Part shown: positions 1-12,061 of the stretch, piece by piece | Position numbering within the stretch: position 1 is the first letter of the stretch | How the letters are laid out: the number at the start of each line of letters is the position of its first letter | Origin: Prillingera fragicola | Taxonomy: Eukaryota; Basidiomycota; Tremellomycetes; Trichosporonales; Trichosporonaceae | Reading direction: 5' to 3' | DNA: 64,000 nucleotides | Assembly (NCBI GenBank): GCA_002335605.1 | Contig: BEDY01000005.1 | Location: 868,001-932,000 of the forward strand | Made by a program: the position numbers and the translations under genes | The notes under the pieces: model-generated | What the model was told of the DNA's origin: nothing | What the model saw: the letters and a program-made list of their open reading frames with translations, nothing else | Databases searched by the model: none

Positions 1-2129
1 ACCAGTCTTGTCCGAGAAGACGTATTCGATCTGACCCAGGTCGTCGGAAATGTTCCACGTCTTGGGCACGCAGGGCGTGTCGTAGGGAGCGTAGTACATT
101 TCAACGTCCTGGAAGATGAAAAAGGCCTGAATCGTCTTGACAATTTCGATGGTAATGTAGAGCGAAATGGGCACAATGTTTTGGAACACGACGAGCGACG
201 AGACAAAGACAACGAGCGAGTCGAGGTATATGTTGTTGGTGACCTCGGCGTCAATCTCATAGTATGCCGCACTTGTATTGTTCATGGACCGGTAGTAGCC
301 GTGAAGCAGCGCCGAGGTGAGACACAGCGCCATGAGAATGATAAAGTTCATGACGACGTTGAAGTTTGTCTCCTTTTCGATCTTACTACGCTTTGACGGC
401 GTCTCGCCACCGTTGAGCATAATCTTTGTGTCGGCACCAGTAAAGACGACGAGACCAATGATCCACTTGGTGTTGCGCAGCGTGCAACCACGGAGAAGCA
501 GCTCGTTGATAGTGACAGGCTCAATCTTGTTCGGGTCGTCCTTGCCATCGGTAGTCGAGCGATACCTCAGCACACCATTGTACGAGTACAGGTTGGCATG
601 TGGCGGTTCCGAATCAAGGGCAAAGCGGGCGTGCTCAAGGTCCTCCTCTGATTTAATGTTGGCGGTCGGCTTGACAGCCTTGCGAACCTTGAGATTTGTC
701 TCTCCGTCGAGGTTCTTGGTCTCGATGAAACAGAGTGCGTCGGCATCCGAGGTCGCCAAGACGACAATGTCGGCAGGAACTTGCTCATTGTCGCGCAGCA
801 ACACCAGGTCGCCGACCTCGAGCTTTTTCCACAAGGTGCGCTCCCACTGGGCAGTCCCTGGAGCTGGACGTGACCAGTCAACAACGCCTGCGCTCCGCCG
901 AGAAGTCATGCTCGGCGCAGAGGAGGAGGTCACTGATACAGCGCGTGGACGGTAGGGCAGGTTGAGGGGGTTGAGAGAGTCGGACTGGATGTCAGCGCCC
1001 CGCCGCGGTGTGGCACTCACAGATGGCATCTCCTTGAGGGGAAAGGACTGGCCAGGAGGACCAAGATTCTGGCTCATCTCCTCCATCGACTCCTTTTGGT
1101 GCTGCTCCATGACAATCTGCTTGCCAGCCTTTGCCTCTGCCTCGCGCAGCTTGCGGACGCCCTTTGAAGGCTTTGTAGGGTCTAAAATTAGCGACGCTCA
1201 AGCCGGAAGGACTCACTGGGACCAAGACCAAGCAGCCTCTCAAACCAGTTGCGGGGGTCGGTCGGCTGGTTGACATTGTGCCAGTTGCCCAGCTTTGTGG
1301 CGGCGGACGTGTTGACCTCTTCGTCGAGCTTTGCTCGGCGCCAGTCCTCGACCGCGTCCTTGATGGCGGTCATGCCGAGAATGGCGACAAGGGGCAGCAT
1401 TGCAATTTCTGGGGTCGTCGCGCCAAAGATGGAGAACAGCTGCAAGATGACCAGCATGAGAAAGTAGACGTTGGCGACTCGGTGAAACTGCTCAAACAGG
1501 TTGCGCGGGATAAAGGTGACAAGAGTGTACTTTGACGTGCGCACCTTGTTGCGAGCGTACCTCACAATGGGCTCCCCCTTTGCGTCGACCTCGTCCATGG
1601 GCAGCGGCGTATTGACAAAGATTGTCCTGCGGGGAAGCGCCTTCTTCTTGCTGTTCGGCTCGTCCGTTGGCGCTGCAGGTTCAGGCGGCGGCGGTGCTGG
1701 TACTGGTGGCATGTCGTCCCCGACCTCACTACCGGGGACGGTGGGCAGGCTCCCAAAGTTGCCTTCTGGCGAGTCGTCTACAGCCGACTGGCTTCCACTC
1801 CCCCGCCGCTTGCTCCTAAATCCCAACGACTGCGTGCCCTTCCTCGTGAGGGTCGCAAAGATACGAGATCGTTTCCGCTTGTGTCGAATGTCCTCTGATC
1901 GAATCGACTCTGCAATGACGCTGTGCGCCGTCCGTGTCGTGCGCAGACGCAGCGCTGGGTCGATAGCGTTGATATCAAACGGCTCATAGTCGTCGACGTC
2001 TTGGCGGTCATCGTAGGACCGTTGGGGGGTGAGCTGCGAGCTCGACGGGGCCACGTAGCTGCTCGGACCAGCGGCGCTGAACGGGTCGTTGGTCGTGAGC
2101 TGCTCGGTGGGTTCGGGATAGCGCGACAT
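1..2129 (-). CDS. P4-type phospholipid-transporting ATPase (flippase, Dnf1/2-like), 5' part only
   Basis: Flips phospholipids across Golgi or plasma membranes (family knowledge). Start ATG is at 2129. Exons 2129-1217, 1181-1021 and 984-1 join in phase with GTGAGT donors and 35-36 nt introns, giving 686 residues before the window ends. About the first 165 residues are a Ser/Pro-rich disordered tail. Then come the P4 N-terminal block (FVNTPLP, then YARNKVRTSKYTLVTFIPRN), a first membrane pair near FHRVANVYFLMLVILQLFSIF, the actuator motif DGETN inside FIETKNLDGETNLK, and two further membrane segments. The last residues visible are SDKTG, the start of the DKTGT phosphorylation site, so the nucleotide-binding and C-terminal membrane parts lie beyond coordinate 1. 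The gene is incomplete because of the window edge, not because it is broken. The family call is firm; the exact paralogue is not. Confidence 0.93.
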
Positions 2130-3256
2130 GGTCGCTAACGGCGAGGAGGTGAATGAATGTGGGAATCACAGTTGTCGTCGTGGTTAGACTATGCGGTGCG
2201 GTGGTGGACCCAGGTTCGGGCGCCGGCGCGTCGGCGTGCGAGCTCTGGCAGCAGCAAGCGCAGTCGAAGTGTAGGGTAGCGGCCAAGACGCTGGTGAGGC
2301 GGCCAGTGCGTTTGTCTTGGTCGCAGCGATTCGTGTCGTTGCAAATGGGTCGTCGTGTCGTCAAGTGGGGAAGGCGTGAATGTGCAAAGTGATGGAAACC
2401 CGGACGAACAAAGGAAGCAGTGAGGCGAGCAGTGATGGTGCCTTTAACAGCAGGATCGTCCAGCGAGAGAAACGATGAGGAGCAAGAGGTCGAAGAGATC
2501 CAAGAGATCTAAAGAATGTGGACAGATGCACGAGCCTGCAGTACACGTCGGTAGATATTTCCAGAGAGCAAGGTAGCAGCAGCAAGGACAGTGGTCTGAA
2601 TCTCTCGAAAGCAAGCACGGGCTGTCGGCGGGGAACAGATTGCTCAGCCATGGGTCCAACGGGGCGGCGGCGCGCGGCGGGCGACTCAGCCTGCATGCAA
2701 TGGCCCGCACGCGTCTGCTGCGGTGGGCGGTGTGGACCAGCGGGGGTTGCTGCGGCGGGCTACGCGTCAGGGCGCCACAGGGAGGCGTACATTCAATGCC
2801 TTTGGTCGTCCCCGCGTCCGCCTCGCTCGGTGGCTGCTGCTGCCCACTATCTGTGCTTGTCTTGGCTCGCTCTGTGGCGGCGGCGGCGGTGTGCGAGCAG
2901 TGCATGCCTCGCGTCCGGTGGTGCTTGATATGCATCCAGCAGCAACTGCTCGCCTCCATCGTCGGTTCTGCACAAGAGAACAAGAGTGCGACTGGCTCAG
3001 TGTTCGTGAAACCATGTCAGGAACGCGTTCAGTTCTGCGCCGGCTGAAAGACCCTGAAAATGAAAAAATTAAGAACGCGCGCCATGCAACCGGGCTCATG
3101 TTCGGTGCCATCGGCCGCCGGCATGCCATGTTGAACAAACCTTAACCCTACCGCTCACAGCGCTTGACAGACCAGATGCATGCTGTATGTAATGAAGAGA
3201 AACTAATGCTAGAGAGATTGTCATGCTCGAAGCTCACTGCAGGCTGTGCATGAGCA
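2130..3256. other. Intergenic region upstream of the flippase gene
   Basis: About 1.1 kb between the flippase start and the end of the next minus-strand gene. It holds overlapping short frames on both strands but none with domain-like composition or in-phase splice partners. C/T-rich stretches near 2150-2500 fit a flippase promoter and leader. No RNA gene seen. Confidence 0.5.
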
Positions 3257-5815
3257 CTACGCCATCCACACCTGACTCGGCCCCGGCCGATCCATGAGCC
3301 ACGTCCCGGATCCACTCGCGCCCGACGACGACGGGGTGACGGGCTGCAATGGTGCCTTGCCACTGCTTGCAGTCTCCGTGGCGGGGGTATCATCATCACA
3401 CGTGTTTGGCTCGTCTTTGACAGCCTTGTGTGGTTGCCCCTTGGACTGGAGTTCCTGCAAAAACCGCAAGAATGGCCTGGTGGGCTTGTAGTCCTCTTTG
3501 CCGAGAGATGTTTGCTCAAACGCTTGCAGGTCGACGTCCTTGCCGGCTTTGATGTCCACGACGAGGCGGGCGCCAAAGACCGCACTGTCGTACGCAGGCG
3601 CCGAGGGGAACAGTGCCCGCCACTGCGTCTCAACTGCGTATGCCTCCGTGGTTCGTCCATCAAGGGCGAGGCGGATCATTAGGCTACCGACAGCAGAGGA
3701 CTGGAGAGCCTGGCCAGACTTAACCGCGGCATCGAACACGGCAAGCGCAGTCTTGAGACTATCACTCTTGAGCAGTGCCTTGGTAATGTTGGACGCCGTC
3801 TCCACGGTCGAGGGGATGCCGCGCTTGAGCATGTCGTGGTAGACGGCGAGGACATGCTCGAGGGACGTGTTGCGAATGTTCTTGGCGAGTCCAGCAAGAA
3901 CAGCGTTGTAGCTAGGCGTTGCCTCGGCCGTCGCAGGAAGCTCACGAAGGAGGCTCACAGCCAGCTCGCGGTGGCCGGCTTTGGACGACGTGATCAGGGG
4001 AGTCATCACAGCGGAGATGACGGGCACGGAAAGTGTGGGCTGGAGCCTGCGCACGAGTTTGATGGCGATCGCTGACGCGTCCGGTCCTGTTGAAGCCAGT
4101 CCCCTCGTGAGGACTAGAGCGAGTTGCTGGGTAGACGCCTGATCGTCCCAAATAAAGTCTTTGATATGGCGCTCAAGGAGAATCATGCGGGATGCGCTCG
4201 GCGTGGAAGCGGCCTTGCCGATGAATGCGAGGGCATGAGAGGTCGGGACGGTCAGGCCGTCGGCAATAAAGTCGGTGTACAACCGTGATGCAAAATGAAG
4301 ATGCTTGTGTTTCAATGATTGGAAAAAGAGGCGAGACCACCGAGGAATGTCAGCAAACTGCCAACGATGCTCGGTGGGTGCGGGGTACGCCCGCGCAGCG
4401 TGATAAAACTTGACAGCCATGCCGTATGATTCGGGCAATGGAGTGTCGATGATGAGGTTCATGAGATGGGTGGTGAGTTGGGGGGAGATCTGGTGGGTGC
4501 CGAGGATTCCGGCGTTGAGGACTCCTTGGGTCAGGCGGAGTGCAAGAACGGGGTCATGGGGCGTGGTTCGGAGTCGTCGTGTGGTAATACGGAGCAGCGC
4601 TTCATAGTCGGCCTCTGGCATCTGCAGGGCACGGAGGCATAGGTTGACCAGAGTTTCAAAACTTGCGTCGTCCTGGGCAGCCTTGGCAAGCCTTTCACCT
4701 GCACGATGCGCCTGAGGCATGGTGGCTGCTAGGTCGTGTGTGACCTCAGCCGCTTTTTCAGCTGGCGTGCGATGAGACCTCGCCATGGCGTCTCCGAGCC
4801 CAGCAAGACGATTCGCAGCCTCGCGCGCATGGCCTTCCCGGAGCTCGTCGACCAAAGCATCGACATCCGCCTTGGCTGCGGCTGCAGATTCTCCTTGCTT
4901 GGCATAGCTCGAGCAGAGCCTGGCCAGGATACTCTGGAGTGTCCTGTCGGGCACGTCAATATCTCGCGCAAGACACAGCGCGCCGAGGCGGAGAGATGCC
5001 TGGTGCACAACGGGGTCGCTTCCCTTGTACATGCCCACAAGCTTGCCCGGCACAGGTCCCAGTCCACGATCGCCGCCGTGGTCAATCAAGTCTTGCAGCG
5101 CCTGCTGTGCCCTTGAGGCGATTTCTGTCTCCTTGGTCTCATAACCGTCCGCCAGGAAGCTGAGCATCAAACGACGCACTTCATTGTTGATGCGCCCCAG
5201 TTCTCCACACTGAAGCCGACGCAACGCCGTCCACATCCAGTCGACCTTGGACCTCGATTCTGGGTCGCCGCGAGCCTGGTTCCGCCGCAACAGAATCAAC
5301 AGCGCGTCCTCCAGTGTCGATGCCCCGAGAACTTCTGGCCGCATGTCGCATGACCTTGCGAGGTCGACCATTTCGAGCAACCTCGAAGCGCGCTTCTTGG
5401 AGCTGCTCGCCGACAGCTGGTGCGCCAACAGCGACGCAAAGATGTCGTCTGGTATGGCCGGCCGCAAATCTGGGTGCAAAGCCTCATAGATGTCCCACGA
5501 CTCATCAGCCGACGGCGATAGCAGCGCAAGCGACAGAATCTGAAGGTGGCGGATAAACGGCTGCGAATCCGGCGACCATGGCAGCGGCGGCGGGAGCGGT
5601 AGGTGCGGCATGGTCATGGTCTGCAGTGCGCCGAGGGAAGGAATGTTTGGGCTCGGCGAGGTCGGGCGCGCATCACTGCGTCGACAGCAGGTGCACGACA
5701 GCCATCGCGAGCAGCTTGGGCCTGCTGGAGGGGCGGTCGGCAAGCGGGGCAGACGAGCTAATGCTGGCCTGTGGTTGCTAAAGGTGCGCGCCGAGATGGC
5801 CGCGAGGTGCCGCAT
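3257..5815 (-). CDS. Mitochondrial helical-repeat (PPR-like) protein
   Basis: Single-exon gene of about 852 residues. I chose the ATG at 5815 rather than the in-frame ATG at 5926, because the 5815 start opens directly with MRHLAAISARTFSNHRP, an Arg/Ser/Ala-rich, acid-free segment typical of a mitochondrial presequence; the extra 37 residues are proline-rich and look like leader. The body is almost all alpha-helical, with repeated hydrophobic spacing. The C-terminal third (around NAVLAGLAKNIRNTS through VFDAAVKSGQALQSSAVG) has the two-helix rhythm of pentatricopeptide repeats (V-Y-H-D-M-L-K-R-G-I-P, A-V-F-D-A-A-V-K-S-G). Such proteins usually act in mitochondrial RNA processing or translation, but no orthologue is recognised. 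The tail, about 50 residues, is Ser/Thr/Pro-rich. It starts about 500 bp from the divergent gene at 6313. Confidence 0.75.
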   Translation of the reverse strand: MRHLAAISARTFSNHRPALARLPRLPTAPPAGPSCSRWLSCTCCRRSDARPTSPSPNIPSLGALQTMTMPHLPLPPPLPWSPDSQPFIRHLQILSLALLSPSADESWDIYEALHPDLRPAIPDDIFASLLAHQLSASSSKKRASRLLEMVDLARSCDMRPEVLGASTLEDALLILLRRNQARGDPESRSKVDWMWTALRRLQCGELGRINNEVRRLMLSFLADGYETKETEIASRAQQALQDLIDHGGDRGLGPVPGKLVGMYKGSDPVVHQASLRLGALCLARDIDVPDRTLQSILARLCSSYAKQGESAAAAKADVDALVDELREGHAREAANRLAGLGDAMARSHRTPAEKAAEVTHDLAATMPQAHRAGERLAKAAQDDASFETLVNLCLRALQMPEADYEALLRITTRRLRTTPHDPVLALRLTQGVLNAGILGTHQISPQLTTHLMNLIIDTPLPESYGMAVKFYHAARAYPAPTEHRWQFADIPRWSRLFFQSLKHKHLHFASRLYTDFIADGLTVPTSHALAFIGKAASTPSASRMILLERHIKDFIWDDQASTQQLALVLTRGLASTGPDASAIAIKLVRRLQPTLSVPVISAVMTPLITSSKAGHRELAVSLLRELPATAEATPSYNAVLAGLAKNIRNTSLEHVLAVYHDMLKRGIPSTVETASNITKALLKSDSLKTALAVFDAAVKSGQALQSSAVGSLMIRLALDGRTTEAYAVETQWRALFPSAPAYDSAVFGARLVVDIKAGKDVDLQAFEQTSLGKEDYKPTRPFLRFLQELQSKGQPHKAVKDEPNTCDDDTPATETASSGKAPLQPVTPSSSGASGSGTWLMDRPGPSQVWMA

Positions 5816-6312
5816 GATGCTGGTGGCCCGCCGCGGCTGTCGTTGGCGGGCCTCTGCAAGGAGTTGAAATTGCGGTAGAGAGGGAGGGCTGGTGTTGGGA
5901 GGTGGAGGAAAGTTTACTCTGCACAAAAGGAAGACTATGTGCTGCGCTCTATAGTCTTGTAATTGGCTGCTTGCTGTCGCTGCTTGTTGCTCGTTGTAGG
6001 TCGTGTGCGTTGGTGTTCAATGTCATGGAACTTGAGATCAGTCAAGGTGCGAATGGTCTTTTCTGAAGGTGACTGACGGCGGAAGCATTTTTTGTATGGG
6101 CCACGTGAGCTTCACGTTGTTTGGTTCATTCAGTTCCTTTATTTTATACCCCCTTTAATGTTTGGGTGGCGAATTGTAGGTTTCAGAGTGGCACCGACGA
6201 TCATGTTAGGTGGGTGGGTGACGAGGACGGGCGAGGGAAGGTGGAAGAAATTAGAGGGAAGGTGACATGCGCCCATTCATGTGTTGTTGTGTTTGTATTC
6301 TTGCTCACCATC
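5816..6312. promoter_or_regulatory. Divergent intergenic region (promoters of 3257-5815 and 6313-7713)
   Basis: About 0.5 kb between two divergent start codons. It is AT-richer than its flanks (TTTATTTTATACC near 6137-6149 is TATA-like). An in-frame ATG at 6121 could extend the rightward gene by 64 residues. No other gene seen. Confidence 0.4.
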
Positions 6313-7713
6313 ATGCACACCCCGGCGTTCACTACTCCACAGAAGCCTGACAGGGCTCTCATCCCCCATCCAACATCTGGCTGCAGCAGCCTCTTTGACC
6401 GCGCAGGTGGCATGGACCTGACTGGCGCCCAAGACGAGCATCCTAATCTCGGCACGGCATCGCCCCAGGTCGTTGTCAACTTCAATACGGTCAACTACAC
6501 GGCGACTTCTGCACGCCATCAGCGCGGCTCTCGACGCTTCTGGTCTCCCGAGGCTGACGTCGACGACTGGACGGCTCGTGAGGTGCGTACCATACCTGCA
6601 CACTGCTGACTGCAGACTGGACCCGCTTCAAAGCGATTCAAGGAGGTAGATGAGGGTGACAATGGTCGGTTTACGCAAATTGAAGACTCCAACGTTTTCG
6701 GCTCGCAGAGGAACGCCGTGACCTCGCAGAAGAGTACCACCGCGTTCCTACAACAGATGAAAGACCAGCGCGAGCAGCGTGGCCGCGACCCTCGCGACGG
6801 AGCCCAGCCTCTGGCCACGCAGTCGACCTTCTCTCAGCGCCGCCCCGAGTCCTCGCGTCAGTATGCCTTCCCCCGCGACTCTCGTGACTCTCGTGACTCT
6901 CGCAACTCCCGTGCTCCCCGCCACCCCCGTGACATGACCGTCGCTCGTGACAAGCCCCATGGAGCGCCCAACCCATTCGAGCAGTTCGACCAAGGCTCAC
7001 AGCGGTCGTTCAAGGACCGTTGCTCCCCAGCCCCCATCGATTTCACGGCCAACGATGAAGACCTGCCTGCTCGCCGCCTACCTGCGGCTAGTCAGTCCAA
7101 GCCAGCCCCGACTAACATGTTTGCGGATGACTGGAAGCACGGCCGTAAGCGCAAGAGCGCGATCATGGATGATGGGTACGCTCGTCAGTCGGCCACCATC
7201 GTCGACACCATGCCCGCTGTCGCCGAGACGGCTGAGATTGCCAAGAGCGTCAGAGTCGATGCTGGCACCAAGAAGCCCAAGGAGAAGGTATGACTGCACT
7301 TGGTGTGGCACTCACGACAGCGTCATTTTGACACCAAGATTAGCACCGACCCTCTGGCTAGTCTCGACCTGAACGCGCTGTGGAGCGAGGCCCGTGCGAG
7401 CTGCGAGACGACCTTTGAGCTGGAGGACTTTCCTTCTTTCCCCACGGGTTAGTTCAAACAGTGAGACACGACTGACAACAGACAACGGCCTCAAGAGGGT
7501 CAAGATGATGAACGAGGCCTTTGCGCAAATGACGACCGGTGAGTCGAGCGTTGAAAGTTGCTGATGACAGAGTGCGATGAGCTGAGCGCTGTGGCAGCGG
7601 CGGCTGTCGAGACCATGGCTACGAAGAGCGAGCAGTACGACAAGGCGTGCGATGCCACGCTTGAGCAGACACTTGCTGCTGCAATGTTCAAGACCAAAAA
7701 GGGTAAGAAGTAG
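6313..7713 (+). CDS. Unrecognised nuclear-type protein, five exons
   Basis: Exons 6313-6582, 6616-7287, 7321-7447, 7482-7538 and 7571-7713 join with GT-AG introns of 32-34 nt and give a 422-residue protein ending KKGKK. The phase is exact at every junction, which strongly supports a real gene. Residues about 90-230 are polar and Arg-rich, with short R-D-S repeats (PRDSRDSRDSRNSR). A basic KHGRKRKS stretch resembles a nuclear localisation signal. The final 100 residues (from LASLDLNALWSEARASCE) look like a folded or coiled-coil helical domain. I do not recognise a family and assign no function. An alternative in-frame start at 6121 would add 64 residues including a hydrophobic run; I prefer 6313 because its product is more uniform. 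Confidence 0.72.
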
Positions 7714-8101
7714 GGGGCACAGGGGGACCACAGGGAGATAGGATTGATAGCACACGAGCACCTGGATGTGATCGACTGGCATGCCTATTGGCGGCAAGGA
7801 AGATGTCGAGGCGTGCTGGTCACGTGCCACGCTTGCGGGGCCATTTGGCGGTTTCGCCGACGCGGTGTGTTCCTGAGACCCTCTTGCTTTGAAGCGGCGT
7901 GGTGCACAACGAGCAGCCGCATTTGTACACATCCTCCATCAGTGGGCTTCTCATCCTCTTCCAATAGCATAGTTCTCGTTTCAGCACGGGGGAGCATAGC
8001 GACATAGTAGTCTTGTCGTTGCGCTTGAAAACCAAGCAGCATTTGCCACCCTCATCTCGCCCATCCACCCTCCCTCCATGATCCACCACATCTAAGCCGT
8101 C
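7714..8101. promoter_or_regulatory. Upstream region of SET1
   Basis: About 390 bp between two head-to-tail genes. The last 60 bp before the SET1 ATG are C-rich (CACCCTCATCTCGCCCATCC), like fungal leaders. No other gene or RNA seen. Confidence 0.4.
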
Positions 8102-11100
8102 ATGGCCTCAACCCCACCCACGAGCGCGAACGCAGCAGCTCACGAGGGTGCTAATGGGTTTAAAGTAGCGACCTCGTCAAGTCACTCCATGACGCCGTCG
8201 GAAACGAGCGCGGCCTCCCGCCCTGCAATATCCTTTGCAATACCATCCGCCGCCGCCGCTAAAACAACAAAGTCGTCCCTACCGACACCCATATCGCTCG
8301 ATGCAAGGCGGCCGGTCATTTCAGCGTCAGCAGCCGCCAGTGCCGGCTTGCCTCCACGCCCAGCTGTTGCTTCTGTGCGCGCCAACGGCGATCTTGGTCT
8401 GAGTAGCCGCTCAGCGCCATGGGCGGGGCCATCACGAGATCGGGACCGTGCCGAGCGAGCCAGTCCAGAGCGGCGCAGGCGACACTCACGGTCCAGGTCG
8501 CGCGAGCGCGATGACTGGGACCGTAGGCGCGATCGCGACTATGACCGGTCTGACCGCCGGGATCGTGACCGTGAACGCGACCGCGACTCGCGTGACTGGC
8601 GCCGTGAGCGTGAGCGGAGCCGTGATCGTGACGACCGTGGGAGGCGGCACCGCGATGATCGCGATAGGTATGACCGATACGATCGCTATAGTCCTTCTCC
8701 AGACAAGGGCAAGTCGCGCGATGACCGTCGGGATCGTGACATCCGTCGTGACGACAGGGATCGAGACCGCGACCGCGACAGTGATGACCGCAGGCGGTAT
8801 GACCGCGACAACGACTATCGACCAAGGAGGACTTCGCCGAGCCGGCGCTCACCGCAGAGGCCATCTCGTCTTGCATCGCCTCCGAAGGAGGTACCACCAC
8901 CTCCTCCCGAACATGCTCCACCTCCACCCCCATCAAGTCCTCCACCAACACCAGTTCCTCCGAGTGGCCCCCGCTCGTCCAAGCCTTTCATAAAGACTGG
9001 CAGTATACCCCCTCCACCAGACACACGACCGCCATCGCCACCAGCCGACCCGCCTCCTGCGCCACCGGTATACAACGTCCCGGCGTGCGTGCGTAGGCGC
9101 CCTGGTGCAGGCAACTTTCTCTATATTGCCGACCCGGCGCAGCCTCAGAATCCCAAGGCTCAGATCAAGCGACTTGACGGCGTGCACAATGGTGTCGAGG
9201 CAAAGGGTTTTGACCCACGTTTGAAAATGCCTCAAGAAGTGCGCGAGCGCGGACACGGATCTATGAAGCATCGCCCAGCCCTTCAGGATATTGTTTATGA
9301 GGTGAGTTGCTCGCGTGGATTTTGCTGACGTGCAGTGGGACGACAACTCACCAGGACCCAAGCCACCCGACCCGCCACAGGCCATTCTCCTCACAGGGCT
9401 GAACCCCCTCACGACCGTCGACCAGATAACCAAGTTCCTGCGTCCCCATGGCAAGATCAAGGAGATTGACGCCAAGATGGACCCAAAGTCGGGCATGCAA
9501 CTCGGCGTGTGCTGGGTCAAGTTTGAAGGGCCGCTGGCTGGCCGACCTGGGACTCCGCACGACGTTGCAATGCACGTCGTGAGGGTTCTGAGTGGCCAGA
9601 GGGTTGGCCTGCGCGGCGACGAGCGCGTCAAGATTGTTCTCGACGGCCGCGGTGTGCTTGCGACAAAGGCCGCCAAGGAGGAGATGGACCGCAGGTACAA
9701 GCCCAAGCCCAAGGTCGAGCCCAAGGTCGAGAAGGTCGAGCCGCCCAAGGTCGAAAAGCCACCACCTAGTGGCCCACGAGCCAACAGGCCACCCCCACGC
9801 CCGCCAGTCAAGTTTGATACGTTCGGTCGCAACTTCGCGTCTCTCAACCGATCGCTGCCTGTGCGCGGCTTCCAGCCAATGCCGCCAAGGCCAGGATTTC
9901 GCGGCATGCAGGACTTTAGTCGTGACTTCCACGCCGCCGAGGTCTCGCGCTCGCCTCGTGGACCATTTGGACACCGCGCAGCGGATCTCTACTCGCCGAG
10001 TTCGGGTTCTGGGTCGAGGTCACGCTCACGGTCAGTGTCGTCCGAGTCGTCTGACTCTGATGATGAGTCGCCCATGATCCGCGCCCGTGGCCCGGCTCGT
10101 GCTGCCCTCGACAAGAAGGAGGCCGATGAGGCTGCTGCAGAGAAGGTCAAGACGGCTCTTACCACCAACGGGCACGCATATGTCTTCATTGACGCCAAGT
10201 CACTGCCATACGGCCAGGTGCGGGAGGAGCACGTCCACGACCATTTCCGCGCGTTCAAGCCAGAGTCTGTCTTGCACAGCGCTGCTGGGTGGTACATTCT
10301 CTTCTCGGACAGCCAGGCCGCGCACCGCGCACAGCCGCTGCTCAACAAGACTGCCGTGCTCGGCCATCGCGTTGCACTCGAGGTCAAGTCGTCTGGTGCC
10401 GGCGAGGTCGCTGCTGCTGGACCCGAAAAGGGCGGCTGGCGTTTCCTCACGATTACGAAGAAGCGTCCCACGATGCGTCCCCCGCCGAGTCCCAAGCGTG
10501 TCAAGCAGCGGCGTCGCCACTCGTTGTCGTACACTTCGAGCGAGAGCGAGGACGAGGTGGTGCGCAAGCCAAAGGTTGAACGAGACGTCAAGCCTGTTGT
10601 GCCTGAGGTTGTAGACAAAGTGGAGCCTGTCGCTGCGACGCCGAAGAAACGCCCTGCCAAGCAGCCCACGACCAAGGCCAAGAAGGCGCGCATCGAGTCG
10701 CCTGTCGAGCCTGCTGTTGTCGAGATCAAGGTCGTCAAGCCCAAGCGCGTCAGCCCGCTCGACGCTCTTGTTTCTGCTGGTTCGCTCGTCGATGATGAGG
10801 ATGCGTACTGGCTCAAGCAAGCGCTGGCTGGTGAAGCAGATCTGTCAGATGGAGAGCCCGAGCTTGACGAGGAGCACCCGCTCTACCACACGAGCGGCGC
10901 TTGGCGTGCCGAAGGGTGGAAGAAGGTGCAGCCAATCCAGAAGTCGTCGTACTTGCCGCAGCGTAACCGTGCGCAGACCAGTGTTGAGGAGTCTGCTGGC
11001 CATTCGGTCACCACTGGCCGTACTGCGCGTATCACTGGACGTCGCCTAGCCATTGACATGGAGACGAGCCGCAAGGCCGCTGCACCCACTGGCGCTGCTG

Positions 11101-11619
11101 CTGCTGCCGAGTCCGACGTCTTTGCGTTCAACCAACTGCGCATCCGGAAGAAGCAGCTTCGCTTTGCCCGCTCGGCCATCGAGGGTTATGGCCTGTACGC
11201 GATGGAGACGATCCAGACAGGCGAGATGGTGTGCGAGTATGTCGGCGAGCTGTGCCGTTCTGCCGTGGCCGAGATCCGCGAGCAACAATACATGAAGCAG
11301 GGCATAGGCTCGTCCTACCTGTTCAGGATTGACGGCGACGTCGTGTGCGACGCGACTTTCAAGGGGTCAACATCGCGACTCATCAACCACTCTTGCGACC
11401 CTACGGCATCTGCAAAGATTATCAGCATTAACCGGCAGAGCAAGATTGTCATTTATGCTAAAAAGGTCTTGCACCCTGGAGAGGAGGTGAGTTTACACGC
11501 AAGGAGTAGAGTTGACAAGCAAGGTAACATACGACTACCGGTTCCCGATTGAGAGCGACCCGGCTTTGCGGGTGGTGTGCCTGTGCGGCTCTGAAAAGTG
11601 TAACGGGTACTTGAACTAG
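8102..11619 (+). CDS. SET1: SET1-type histone H3 lysine-4 methyltransferase
   Basis: Catalytic subunit of the COMPASS complex, which methylates H3K4 in the nucleus (family knowledge). Exons 8102-9301, 9336-11486 and 11524-11619 give 1148 residues. Residues about 115-240 are a highly charged Arg/Asp/Ser-rich segment with RDRDRER repeats, followed by a proline-rich stretch. An RRM starts near residue 417 ([20 protein letters not shown]). A second Set1-type RNA-binding fold lies about 680-750. The n-SET region begins near 873 ([18 protein letters not shown]). The SET domain spans about 998-1130, with [15 protein letters not shown] and INHSCDP. The post-SET cysteines are in [14 protein letters not shown], encoded by the last small exon. 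Two unusual substitutions are RLINHS where Set1 proteins normally have RFINHS, and CDPTAS where CDPNC is usual; neither removes the SAM-binding Asn-His pair. It is somewhat shorter than some basidiomycete homologues. Confidence 0.95.
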
Positions 11620-11748
11620 CTATCACTCTTATTGCATTTATCACACTCTTATCCATGTACATGTTATTATGAGGCTCATGTGTGAGATTGGCTGGGGTTC
11701 AGTGGGACTCACTGCGTCACACGCAGAGGGTAGCCTAACGCTCCGGTA

Positions 11749-11777
11749 CGGTTGTGGGGACAACGTGCCCACAACCG
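11749..11777. other. Perfect 10-bp inverted repeat (hairpin) downstream of SET1
   Basis: CGGTTGTGGG at 11749-11758 is followed by a 9-nt spacer and its exact reverse complement CCCACAACCG at 11768-11777. It could form an RNA hairpin in the SET1 3' flank or be a palindromic protein site. No function can be read from sequence alone. Confidence 0.55.
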
Positions 11778-12061
11778 CACCAGAGTATGAGACAACCAGA
11801 TGCGCCATGACAGGAGGACCAACCGAACAATCTTATTTGGCAGGTCGTTGATGGAAGTCCAGAAGAAGCATGGATCCGTGATGCTAACAGAGGACTCTTT
11901 GGTGCCAGGACACGATACAGTGATCGCACTGCCGGGCCCCGGCACTAGAACCAACCCTTGGACCACGGAGTTGCTCGACCTCGGGTCTCGGTAGGCGAGT
12001 GAGCTGAAGGCCTGATACCTGGCTTGCGCATTGCCATGCGATTAGTACTTTTGGATTGACA

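Noticed and set aside
8316..9907. Minus-strand frames rich in His/Gly/Arg opposite SET1
   Set aside because: Produced by the Arg-Asp and proline repeats of SET1 on the other strand.
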